DNA of 64,000 nucleotides from Cristatella mucedo (lineage: Eukaryota > Bryozoa > Phylactolaemata > Cristatellidae), in NCBI GenBank assembly GCA_009760855.2, contig WPIO01000241.1, positions 153,759 through 217,758 on the forward strand, read 5' to 3'. Made by a program: the position numbers and the translations under genes. The notes under the pieces are model-generated. The model had not been told where the DNA came from and did not search any database. It was given only the letters and a program-made list of their open reading frames with translations. The number at the start of each line of letters is the position of its first letter. The stretch's first letter is position 1. This document shows positions 38,339-49,647 of this stretch, piece by piece.

Positions 38339-38503
38339 TTCGTCCTCGATTTGCTTATGCGTGCTGACACTGTTCATGCTGCCACTAACCACATTTGCAT
38401 GCTGACCCAGTGCATGTAACCCCTAACCATGTTATTCATTTTGTTTGTTTTTCAAGCATGATTTTACTTACTATTCTATTGCGTATCACTTTGCAGCAAA
38501 TGT
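38339..38503 (+). other. 3' untranslated region of the LINE
   Basis: This is unique sequence between the stop codon and the terminal hairpin. It contains no open frame of note and no satellite sequence, and I recognise no further motif in it. Confidence 0.7.
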
Positions 38504-38543
38504 AAAGCGCCTAGAAAGAGATTAAGTTCTCTGAGGGCGCTTT
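38504..38543 (+). other. Terminal stem-loop of the LINE 3' end
   Basis: AAAGCGCC (38504-38511) is exactly complementary to GGCGCTTT (38536-38543). AGAG (38517-38520) pairs with CTCT (38529-38532) around the eight-base loop attaagtt. A hairpin next to a microsatellite tail is typical of the 3' ends of CR1/L2-type elements, where the element's own reverse transcriptase is thought to recognise the RNA. The stem is seen directly; the role is family knowledge. Confidence 0.8.
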
Positions 38544-38552
38544 ATCAAGTGC

Positions 38553-38578
38553 AATATTATTATTATTATTATTATTAT
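38553..38578 (+). repeat. (ATT)n microsatellite tail of the LINE
   Basis: Just under eight uninterrupted ATT units follow gca at the end of the element. The last A-T also matches the start of the target-site duplication, so one or two bases of the boundary are ambiguous. A short tandem tail in place of poly(A) is characteristic of this LINE group. Confidence 0.9.
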
Positions 38579-38588
38579 CCACACTTGA
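38577..38588 (+). repeat. Target-site duplication, right copy
   Basis: This 12-bp atccacacttga is identical to 37565-37576 and is followed directly by the expected Sat-B continuation ataattcatttggcatg. Confidence 0.92.
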
Positions 38589-39456
38589 ATAATTCATTTG
38601 GCATGAGTTCGCAGCAGATCGCACAATATCTAGATACTTTGAATCCATCCGACGAAGCATGCAGGAGCTGGCAGAATAGTTCAGCTCGTTGCTTTAGGCA
38701 ATCGTATTGGAATAAATCATATCGCTTGAGTTTGCAGCAGATCGCTGAAAATAAAGACACCTTGAAACTGCTTCTTATAGCCTGTGAAAACTTGCTGCAG
38801 AGTATGGCCATTTGCATTAAGCCATTCACACTTGACTTACTTATTTTGCATGAGTTCACAGCAGATCGCACAATATCTAAATACTTTAAATCGTTCCGTC
38901 GGAGCGTGCAGTATCTGGCAGCAGAATGCAGGGCCTTCTTTAGGAAATCGCACTGAAATAACTCATTTCGCTTGAGTTAGCAGCAGATTGCAGAATATAA
39001 AGACACCTCGATACTGCTCGTTCTAGCGTGTGATAACTTGCTGCAGAGTGGGGCGCCTTGCAATGTGCCATCCATACTTGAATGCCTCATTTTGTATTAG
39101 TTCGCAGCAGATCGCACAATATCTAGATACTTTAAATCCACCCGATAAAGCCTGCAGTATCTTGCAGCAGATTGCAGCTCCTTGCTTTAGGCAATCGCAC
39201 TGAAAAAACTCATTTCGCTTGAATTTGCAGGAGATCGCGGAATAGAAAAACACCTCGATACAGTTCCTTTTAGCCTGCGATAACTTGCTGCTGAGTGCAG
39301 TGCCTTCCAGTAAACCATTCACACTTGAATGCCTAATTTTGCATGAGTTCGCAGCAGATCGCACAATATCTAGATACTTTAAATCCACCCGACAAAGACT
39401 GCAGTATCTAGCAGCAGATCGCAGCTCCTTGCTTTAGGCAATCGCACATGAATAAC

Positions 39457-42173
39457 TCATTTCGCTTGAGTTTGCAGAAGATCGCGGAATATAAAGACAC
39501 CTCGATACCGCTCCTTATAGCCTGTGATAACTTGCTGCAGAATGGGGTGCCTTGCAATAAGCCATCCCCATTTGAATAACTCATTTCGCATGAGTTTGCA
39601 GCAGATCACACAATACCTAGATACTTTAAATCCACCCGTCGAAGCCTGAAGGAGAATGCAGCAGAGTGGAGCTGCTTGCTTGAGGTAATCGCACTTGAAT
39701 AACTCATTTAGCTTGTGTTTGCAGCAGATCGCGAAATATAAAGACACGTCGATACTGCTCGTTATAGCCTGCAAAAACTTGCTGCAGAGTGCTGTGCCTT
39801 GCATTAAGCCATTAGCACTTGAATAACGTATTTTGCATGAATTCGCAGCTGATCGCACAATACGTAGATACTTTAAATAAACTCGACAAATCGTGCAGGA
39901 GCTGGCAGAAGAGTGGAGCTCCTTGCATGAGGCAATCGCACTTGAATAACTCATTTCGTTAGAGTTTGCAGCAGATCGCGAATTATAAAGATACCTCGAT
40001 ACTGCTCCTTATGGCCGGCTATGACTTGCTGTAGAGTGAGGCGCTTTGCATTAATCCAGTCGCATTGAATAACTCATTTTGCTTGAGTTCACAGCAGATC
40101 ACACAATATCTAGATACTTTAAATCCACCCGACATAGTGTGCCGGAGCTTGCAGCAGATTGCTGCTCCTTGCTTTAAGCAATCGCAATTGAATATCTCAT
40201 TTCGCTTGTGTTTCCAGCCGATGGTGGAATTTATAAACACCTCGATACTGCTCCTTATAGTCTGCGATAACTTGCAGCAGAGTGCATCCCCTTGCAATTA
40301 ACCATCCACACTTGAATAATTCATTTTGCATGAGTTCACAGCAGATCGCCGAATATGTAGATACTTTAAATCAACCCGTCGGAGAGTGCAGTAGCTGGCA
40401 TCAGAGTGCAGGGCCATGCTTGAGGCAATTGCACTTGAATAACTTATTTCGCATTAGTTTGCAGCACATCGCAGAATATAGAGACGACTCGATACAGCTC
40501 CTTTTAGCCTGTGATACCTTGCTGCTAAGTGCACTGCCTTGCAGTAAGCCATTCAGACTTGCATGCCTCATTTTGCATGAGTTCGCAGCAGATCGCACAA
40601 TATCTAGATACTTTAAATCATCCCGTCGGAGCGTGAAGGAGCTAACAGCTAAGTGCAGCTCCATGCTTTAGGCAATCGCACATGAATAACTCATTTCGCT
40701 TGAGTTTGCAGCAGATCGCTGAAAATAAAGACATCTTGAAACTGCTTCTTATAGCCTGTGAAAACTTGCTGCAGAGTATGGCCATTTGCATTAAGCCATT
40801 CACACTTGACTTACTTATTTTGCATGAGTTCACAGCAGATCGCACAATATCTAAATACTTTAAATCGTTCCGTCGGAGCGTGCAGTATCTGGCAGCAGAA
40901 TGCAGGGCCTTCTTTAGGAAATCGCACTGAAATAGCTCATTTCGCTTGAGTTTGCAGCAGATTGCAGAATATAAAGACACCTCGATACTGCTCGTTCTAG
41001 TGTGTGATAACTTGCTGCAGAGTAGGGCGCCTTGCAATAGGCCATCCACACTTGAATAACTCATTTTGTATTAGTTCCCAGCAGATCGCACAATATCTAG
41101 ATACTTTAAATCCACCCGATAAAGCCAGCAGTATCTTGCAGCAGATTGCAGCTCCTTGCTTTAGGCAATGGCACTGAAATAACTCATTTCGCTTGAGTTT
41201 GCAGGAGATCGCGGAATATAAAGACACCTCGATACAGCTCCTTTTAGCCTGCGATACCTTGCTGCTGAGTGCACTGCCTTGCAGTAAGCCATTCAGACTT
41301 GCATGCCTCATTTTGCATGAGGTCGCAGCAGATCGCACAATATCTAGATACTTTAAATCATCCCGTCGGAGCGTGAAGGAGCTAACAGCTAAGTGCAGCT
41401 CCTTGCTTTAGGCAATCGCATTTGAAGAACTCATTTCGCTTAAGTTTGCAGCAGATCGCTGAAAATAAAGACATCTTGAAACTGCTTCTTATAGCCTGTG
41501 AAAACTTGCTGCAGAGTATGGCCATTTGCATTAAGCCATTCACACTTGACTTACTTATTTTGCATGAGTTCACAGCAGATCGCACAATATCTAAATACTT
41601 TAAATAGTTCCGTCGGAGCGTGCAGTATCTGGCAGCAGAATGCAGGGCCTTCTTTAGGAAATCGCACTGAAATAACTCATTTCGCTTGAGTTAGCAGCGG
41701 ATTGCAGAATATAAAGACACCTCGATACTGCTCGTTCTAGTGTATGATAACTTGCTGCAGAGTGGGGCGCCTTGCAATGTGCCATCCATACTTGAATGCC
41801 TCATTTTTTGTATTAGTTCGCAGCAGATCGCACAATATCTAGATACTTTAAATCCACCCGATAAAGCCTGCAGTATCTTGCAGCAGATTGCAGCTCATTG
41901 CTTTAGGCAATCGCACTGAAAAAACTCATTTCGCTTGAGTTTGCAGGAGATCGCGGAATAGAAAAGACACCTCGATACAGTTCCTTTTAGCCTGCGATAA
42001 CTTGCTGCTGAGTGCAGTGCCTTCCAGTAAACCATTCACACTTGAATGCCTAATTTTGCATGAGTTCGCAGCAGATCGCACAATATCTAGATACTTTAAA
42101 TCCACCCGACAAAGACTGCAGTATCTAGCAGCAGATCGCAGCTCCTTGCTTTAGGCAATCGCACATGAATAAC
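39457..42173 (+). repeat. Sat-B unit 6: 11 dimers (M1-M8 + M6-M8)
   Basis: The unit is 2,717 bp with the composition of units 2 and 4. Private variants include cagccgatggtgg in M4, which recurs in unit 13, and a TT insertion in the run cattttttgtattag near 41809. Confidence 0.85.
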
Positions 42174-44150
42174 TCATTTCGCTTGAGTTTGCAGAAGATC
42201 GCGGAATATAAAGACACCTCGATACCGCTCCTTATAGCCTGTGATAACTTGCTGCAGAATGGGGTGCCTTGCAATAAGCCATCCCCATTTGAATAACTCA
42301 TTTCGCATGAGTTTGCAGCAGATCACACAATACCTAGATACTTTAAATCCACCCGTCGAAGCCTGAAGGAGAATGCAGCAGAGTGGAGCTGCTTGCTTGA
42401 GGTAATCGCACTTGAATAACTCATTTAGCTTGTGTTTGCAGCAGATCGCGAAATATAAAGACACGTCGATACTGCTCGTTATAGCCTGCAAAAACTTGCT
42501 GCAGAGTGCTGTGCCTTGCATTAAGCCATTAGCACTTGAATAACGTATTTTGCATGAATTCGCAGCTGATCGCACAATACGTAGATACTTTAAATAAACT
42601 CGACAAATCGTGCAGGAGCTGGCAGAAGAGTGGAGCTCCTTGCATGAGGCAATCGCACTTGAATAACTCATTTCGTTAGAGTTTGCAGCAGATCGCGAAT
42701 TATAAAGATACCTCGATACTGCTCCTTATGGCCGGCTATGACTTGCTGTAGAGTGAGGCGCTTTGCATTAATCCAGTCGCATTGAATAACTCATTTTGCT
42801 TGAGTTCACAGCAGATCACACAATATCTAGATACTTTAAATCCACCCGACATAGTGTGCCGGAGCTTGCAGCAGATTGCAGCTCCTTGCTTTAAGCAATC
42901 GCAATTGAATATCTCATTTCGCTTGTGTTTCCAGCAGATGGTGGAATTTATAAAAACACCTCGATACTGCTCCTTATAGTCTGCGATAACTTGCAGCAGA
43001 GTGCAGCCCCTTGCAATAAACCATCCACACTTGAATAATTCATTTTGCATGAGTTCACAGCAGATCGCCGAATATGTAGATACTTTAAATCAACCCGTCG
43101 GAGCGTGCAGTAGCTGGCATCAGAGTGCAGGGCCTTGCTTGAGGCAATTGCACTTGAATAACTTATTTCGCATTAGTTTGCAGCAGATCGCAGAATATAG
43201 AGACGACTCGATACTGCTCCTTATAGTCTGCGATAACTTGCAGCAGAGTGCAGCCCCTTGCAGTAAGCCATTCAGAATTGAATAATTCATTTGGCATGAG
43301 TTCGCAGCAGATCGCACAAAATCTAGATACTTTGAATCCATCCGACGAAGCATGCACGAGCTGGCAGAATAGTGCAGCTCCTTGCTTTACGCAATCGCCT
43401 TTGAAGAACTCATTTAGCTTAAGTTTGCAGCAGATCGCTGAAAATAAAGACATCTTGAAACTGCTTCTTATAGCCTGTGAAAACTTGCTGCAGAGTATGG
43501 CCATTTGCATTAAGCCATTCACACTTGACTTACTTATTTTGCATGAGTTCACAGCAGATCGCACAATATCTAAATACTTTAAATCGTTCCGTCGGAGCGT
43601 GCAGTATCTTGCAGCAGAATGCAGGGCCTTCTTTAGGAAATCGCACTGAAATAACTCATTTGCGCTTGAGTTAGCAGCGGATTGCAGAATATAAAGACAC
43701 CTCGATACTGCTCGTTCTAGTGTATGATAACTTGCTGCAGAGTGGGGCGCCTTGCAATGTGCCATCCATACTTGAATGCCTCATTTTGTATTAGTTCGCA
43801 GCAGATCGCACAATATCTAGATACTTTAAATCCACCCGATAAAGCCTGCAGTATCTTGCAGCAGATTGCAGCTCATTGCTTTAGGCAATCGCACTGAAAA
43901 AACTCATTTCGCTTGAGTTTGCAGGAGATCGCGGAATAGAAAAACACCTCGATACAGTTCCTTTTAGCCTGCGATAACTTGCTGCTGAGTGCAGTGCCTT
44001 CCAGTAAACCATTCACACTTGAATGCCTAATTTTGCATGAGTTCGCAGCAGATCGCACAATATCTAGATACTTTAAATCCACCCGACAAAGACTGCAGTA
44101 TCTAGCAGCAGATCGCAGCTCCTTGCTTTAGGCAATCGCACATGAATAAC
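42174..44150 (+). repeat. Sat-B unit 7: 8 dimers (canonical M1-M8)
   Basis: The unit is 1,977 bp. It has a 2-bp expansion in M4 (tataaaaacacc) and a G insertion at catttgcgcttgag near 43660. M5 ends with a tail containing ttgaatccatccgacgaagc. Confidence 0.87.
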
Positions 44151-46129
44151 TCATTTCGCTTGAGTTTGCAGAAGATCGCGGAATATAAAGACACCTCGAT
44201 ACCGCTCCTTATAGCCTGTGATAACTTGCTGCAGAATGGGGTGCCTTGCAATAAGCCATCCCCATTTGAATAACTCATTTCGCATGAGTTTGCAGCAGAT
44301 CACACAATACCTAGATACTTAAAATCCACCCGTCGAAGCCTGAAGGAGAATGCAGCAGAGTGGAGCTGCTTGCTTGAGGTAATCGCACTTGAATAACTCA
44401 TTTAGCTTGTGTTTGCAGCAGATCGCGAAATATAAAGACACGTCGATACTGCTCGTTATAGCCTGCAAAAACTTGCTGCAGAGTGCTGTGCCTTGCATTA
44501 AGCCATTAGCACTTGAATAACGTATTTTGCATGAATTCGCAGCTGATCGCACAATACGTAGATACTTTAAATAAACTCGACAAATCGTGCAGGAGCTGGC
44601 AGAAGAGTGGAGCTCCTTGCATGAGGCAATCGCACTTGAATAACTCATTTCGTTAGAGTTTGCAGCAGATCGCGAATTATAAAGATACCTCGATACTGCT
44701 CCTTATGGCCGGCTATGACTTGCTGTAGAGTGAGGCGCTTTGCATTAATCCAGTCGCATTGAATAACTCATTTTGCTTGAGTTCACAGCAGATCACACAA
44801 TATCTAGATACTTTAAATCCACCCGACATAGTGTGCCGGAGCTTGCAGCAGATTGCAGCTCCTTGCTTTAAGCAATCGCAATTGAATATCTCATTTCGCT
44901 TGTGTTTCCAGCAGATGGTGGAATTTATAAACACCTCGATACTGCTCCTTATAGTCTGCGATAACTTGCAGCAGAGTGCATCCCCTTGCAATAAACCATC
45001 CACACTTGAATAATTCATTTTGCATGAGTTCACAGCAGATCGCCGAATATGTAGATACTTTAAATCAACCCGTCGGAGAGTGCAGTAGCTGGCATCAGAG
45101 TGCAGGGCCATGCTTGAGGCAATTGCACTTGAATAACTTATTTCGCATTAGTTTGCAGCACATCGCAGAATATAGAGACGACTCGATACAGCTCCTTTTA
45201 GCCTGTGATACCTTGCTGCTAAGTGCACTGCCTTGCAGTAAGCCATTCAGACTTGCATGCCTCATTTTGCATGAGTTCGCAGCAGATCGCACAATATCTA
45301 GATACTTTAAATCATCCCGTCGGAGCGTGAAGGAGCTAACAGCTAAGTGCAGCTCCTTGCTTTAGGCAATCGCATTTGAAGAACTCATTTCGCTTAAGTT
45401 TGCAGCAGATCGCTGAAAATAAAGACATCTTGAAACTGCTTCTTATAGCCTGTGAAAACTTGCTGCAGAGTATGGCCATTTGCATTAAGCCATTCACACT
45501 TGACTTACTTATTTTGCATGAGTTCACAGCAGATCGCACAATATCTAAATACTTTAAATCGTTCCGTCGGAGCGTGCAGTATCTGGCAGCAGAATGCAGG
45601 GCCTTCTTTAGGAAATCGCACTGAAATAACTCATTTCGCTTGAGTTAGCAGCGGATTGCAGAATATAAAGACACCTCGATACTGCTCGTTCTAGTGTATG
45701 ATAACTTGCTGCAGAGTGGGGCGCCTTGCAATGTGCCATCCATACTTGAATGCCTCATTTTGTATTAGTTCGCAGCAGATCGCACAATATCTAGATACTT
45801 TAAATCCACCCGATAAAGCCTGCAGTATCTTGCAGCAGATTGCAGCTCATTGCTTTAGGCAATCGCACTGAAAAAACTCATTTCGCTTGAGTTTGCAGGA
45901 GATCGCGGAATAGAAAAAAGACACCTCGATACAGTTCCTTTTAGCCTGCGATAACTTGCTGCTGAGTGCAGTGCCTTCCAGTAAACCATTCACACTTGAA
46001 TGCCTAATTTTGCATGAGTTCGCGCAGCAGAACGCACAATATCTAGATACTTAAAATCCACCCGACAAAGACTGCAGTATCTAGCAGCAGATCGCAGCTC
46101 CTTGCTTTAGGCAATCGCACATGAATAAC
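44151..46129 (+). repeat. Sat-B unit 8: 8 dimers (canonical M1-M8)
   Basis: The unit is 1,979 bp and a good type example, with M1 at about 44151, M2 44398, M3 44641, M4 44887, M5 45133, M6 45376, M7 45631 and M8 45880. Small private changes occur near its end: gaaaaaagacacc, and cgcgcagcagaacg at about 46021. Confidence 0.88.
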
Positions 46130-48110
46130 TCATTTCGCTTGAGTTTGCAGAAGATCGCGGAATATAAAGACACCTCGATACCGCTCCTTATAGCCTGTGA
46201 TAACTTGCTGCAGAATGGGGTGCCTTGCAATAAGCCATCCCCATTTGAATAACTCATTTCGCATGAGTTTGCAGCAGATCACACAATACCTAGATACTTT
46301 AAATCCACCCGTCGAAGCCTGAAGGAAGCAGCAGCAGAGTGGAGCTGCTTGCTTGAGGTAATCGCACTTGAATAACTCATTTAGCTTGTGTTTGCAGCAG
46401 ATCGCGAAATATAAAGACACGTCGATACTGCTCGTTATAGCCTGCAAAAACTTGCTGCAGAGTGCTGTGCCTTGCATTAAGCCATTAGCATTTGAATAAC
46501 GTATTTTGCATGAATTCGCAGCTGATCGCACAATACGTAGATACTTTAAATAAACTCGACAAATCGTGCAGGAGCTGGCAGAAGAGTGGAGCTCCTTGCA
46601 TGAGGCAATCGCACTTGAATAACTCATTTCGTTAGAGTTTGCAGCAGATCGCGAATTATAAAGATACCTCGATACTGCTCCTTATGGCCGGCTATGACTT
46701 GCTGTAGAGTGAGGCGCTTTGCATTAATCCAGTCGCATTGAATAACTCATTTTGCTTGAGTTCACAGCAGATCACACAATATCTAGATACTTTAAATCCA
46801 CCCGACATAGTGTGCCGGAGCTTGCAGCAGATTTTCAGCTCCTTGCTTGATGCAGTCGCCCTTGTGTATCTCATTTCGCTTTTGTTTGCAGCAGGTAGTA
46901 GAATCTATAAAACACCTCGATACTGCTCCTTATAGTCTGCGATAACTTGCAGCAGAGTGCAGCCCCTTGCAATAAACCATCCACACTTGAATAATTCATT
47001 TTGCATGAGTTCACAGCAGATCGCCGAATATGTAGATACTTTAAATCAACCCGTCGGAGAGTGCAGTAGCTGGCATCAGAGTGCAGGGCCATGCTTGAGG
47101 CAATTGCACTTGAATAACTTTATTTCGCATTAGTTTGCAGCACATCGCAGAATATAGAGACGACTCGATACAGCTCCTTTTAGCCTGTGATACCTTGCTG
47201 CTAAGTGCACTGCCTTGCAGTAAGCCATTCAGACTTGCATGCCTCATTTTGCATGAGTTCGCAGCAGATCGCACAATATCTAGATACTTTAAATCATCCC
47301 GTCGGAGCGTGAAGGAGCTAACAGCTAAGTGCAGCTCCTTGCTTTAGGCAATCGCACATGAATAACTCATTTCGCTTGAGTTTGCAGCAGATCGCTGAAA
47401 ATAAAGACATCTTGAAACTGCTTCTTACAGCCTGTGAAAACTTGCTGCAGAGTATGGCCATTTGCATTAAGCCATTCACACTTGACTTACTTATTTTGCA
47501 TGAGTTCACAGCAGATCGCACAATCTCTAAATACTTTAAATCGTTCCGTCGGAGCGTGCAGTATCTGGCAGCAGAATGCAGGGCCTTCTTTAGGAAATCG
47601 CACTGAAATAACTCATTTCGCTTGAGTTAGCAGCAGATTGCAGAATATAAAGACACCTCGATACTGCTCGTTCTAGTGTATGATAACTTGCTGCAAAGTG
47701 GGGCGCCTTGCAATGTGCTATCTATACTTGAATGCCTCATTTTGTATTAGTTCGCAGCAGATCGCACAATATCTAGATACTTTAAATCCACCCGATAAAG
47801 CCTGCAGTATCTTGCAGCAGATTGCAGCTCATTGCTTTAGGCAATCGCACTGAAAAAAAAAACTCATTTCGCTTGAGTTTGCAGGAGATCGCGGAATAGA
47901 AAGACACCTCGATACAGTTCCTTTTAGCCTGCGATAACTTGCTGCTGAGTGCAGTGCCTTCCAGTAAGCCATTCACACTTGAATGCCTAATTTTGCATGA
48001 GTTCGCAGCAGATCGCACAATATCTAGATACTTTAAATCATCCCGTCGGAGCGTGAAGGAGCTAACAGCTAAGTGCAGCTCCATGCTTTAGGCAATCGCA
48101 CATGAATAAC
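46130..48110 (+). repeat. Sat-B unit 9: 8 dimers with a divergent patch in M3/M4
   Basis: The unit is 1,981 bp, M1-M8. Between about 46831 and 46912 it differs from all other units at roughly 14 of 88 bases plus two single-base insertions, while the sequence on either side is near-identical to its neighbours. It also carries gaaggaagcagcagcagagt in M1 and a long A run (aaaaaaaaaac) at its M8 near 47851. Confidence 0.86.
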
Positions 48111-49647
48111 TCATTTCGCTTGAGTTTGCAGAAGATCGCGGAATATAAAGACACCTCGATACCGCTCCTTATAGCCTGTGATAACTTGCTGCAGAATGGG
48201 GTGCCTTGCAATAAGCCATCCCCATTTGAATAACTCATTTCGCATGAGTTTGCAGCAGATCACACAATACCTAGATACTTTAAATCCACCCGTCGAAGCC
48301 TGAAGGAGAATGCAGCAGAGTGGAGCTGCTTGCTTGAGGTAATCGCACTTGAATAACTCATTTAGCTTGTGTTTGCAGCAGATCGCGAAATATAAAGACA
48401 CGTCGATACTGCTCGTTATAGCCTGCAAAAACTTGCTGCAGAGTGCTGTGCCTTGCATTAAGCCATTAGCACTTGAATAACGTATTTTGCATGAATTCGC
48501 AGCTGATCGCACAATACGTAGATACTTTAAATAAACTCGACAAATCGTGCAGGAGCTGGCAGAAGAGTGGAGCTCCTTGCATGAGGCAATCGCACTTGAA
48601 TAACTCATTTCGTTAGAGTTTGCAGCAGATCGCGAATTATAAAGATACCTCGATACTGCTCCTTATGGCCGGCTATGACTTGCTGTAGAGTGAGGCGCTT
48701 TGCATTAATCCAGTCGCATTGAATAACTCATTTTGCTTGAGTTCACAGCAGATCACACAATATCTAGATACTTTAAATCCACCCGACATAGTGTGCCGGA
48801 GCTTGCAGCAGATTGCAGCTCCTTGCTTTAAGCAATCGCAATTGAATATCTCATTTCGCTTGTGTTTCCAGCAGATGGTGGAATTTATAAACACCTCGAT
48901 ACTGCTCCTTATAGTCTGCGATAACTTGCAGCAGAGTGCAGCCCCTTGCAATAAACCATCCACACTTGAATAATTCATTTTGCATGAGTTCACAGCAGAT
49001 CGCCGAATATGTAGATACTTTATTGAATAACTCATTTTGCATGAGTTCGCAGCAGATCGCACAATATCTAGATACTTTGAATCCATCCGACGAAGCATGC
49101 AGGAGCTGGCAGAATAGTTCAGCTCGTAGCTTTAGGCAATCGTATTGGAATAAATCATATCGCTTGAGTTTGCAGCAGATCGCTGAAAATAAAGACACCT
49201 TGAAACTGCTTCTTATAGCCTGTGAAAACTTGCTGCAGAGTATGGCCATTTGCATTAAGCCATTCACACTTGACTTACTTATTTTGCATGAGTTCACAGC
49301 AGATCGCACAATATCTAAATACTTTAAATCGTTCCGTCGGAGCGTGCAGTATCTGGCAGCAGAATGCAGGGCCTTCTTTAGGAAATCGCACTGAAATAAC
49401 TCATTTCGCTTGAGTTAGCAGCGGATTGCAGAATATAAAGACACCTCGATACTGCTCGTTCTAGTGTATGATAACTTGCTGCAGAGTGGGGCGCCTTGCA
49501 ATGTGCCATCCATACTTGAATGCCTCATTTTGTATTAGTTCGCAGCAGATCGCACAATATCTAGATACTTTAAATCCACCCGACAAAGACTGCAGTATCT
49601 AGCAGCAGATCGCAGCTCCTTGCTTTAGGCAATCGCACATGAATAAC
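48111..49647 (+). repeat. Sat-B unit 10: truncated by a 192-bp off-register deletion
   Basis: The unit is 1,537 bp, which equals seven dimers minus 192 bp. At about 49021 the M4 tail (gtagatacttta) is joined directly to the end of M5's first half (ttgaataactcattttgc). M6 follows, then an M7/M8 hybrid dimer. Confidence 0.85.

Larger units (their letters stand above)
37577..38576 (+). mobile_element. 5'-truncated CR1/L2-type non-LTR retrotransposon
   Basis: Unlike everything around it, this 1,000-bp stretch is non-repetitive in the window and encodes the C-terminal part of a LINE reverse transcriptase, followed by a ~215-bp 3' UTR, a hairpin and an (ATT)n tail. A perfect 12-bp duplication flanks it. 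The 5' end begins within the reverse transcriptase, so the endonuclease and the catalytic YxDD region are absent, as in most LINE copies, where reverse transcription stops early. The element is in + orientation. The frame has no stop or frameshift and the target duplication is perfect, so the insertion is probably young; this is inference. Assignment to the CR1/L2/Rex group rests on the protein motifs and the microsatellite tail. The exact clade cannot be settled without a database search. Confidence 0.9.
36471..39456 (+). repeat. Sat-B unit 5: 8 dimers, split by the LINE insertion
   Basis: Total length is 2,986 bp. Subtracting the 1,000-bp element and one 12-bp target-site copy leaves 1,974 bp, a canonical M1-M8 unit. 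The insertion lies in M5. The satellite resumes in register after it, with gaataattcatttggcatgag. Confidence 0.88.
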
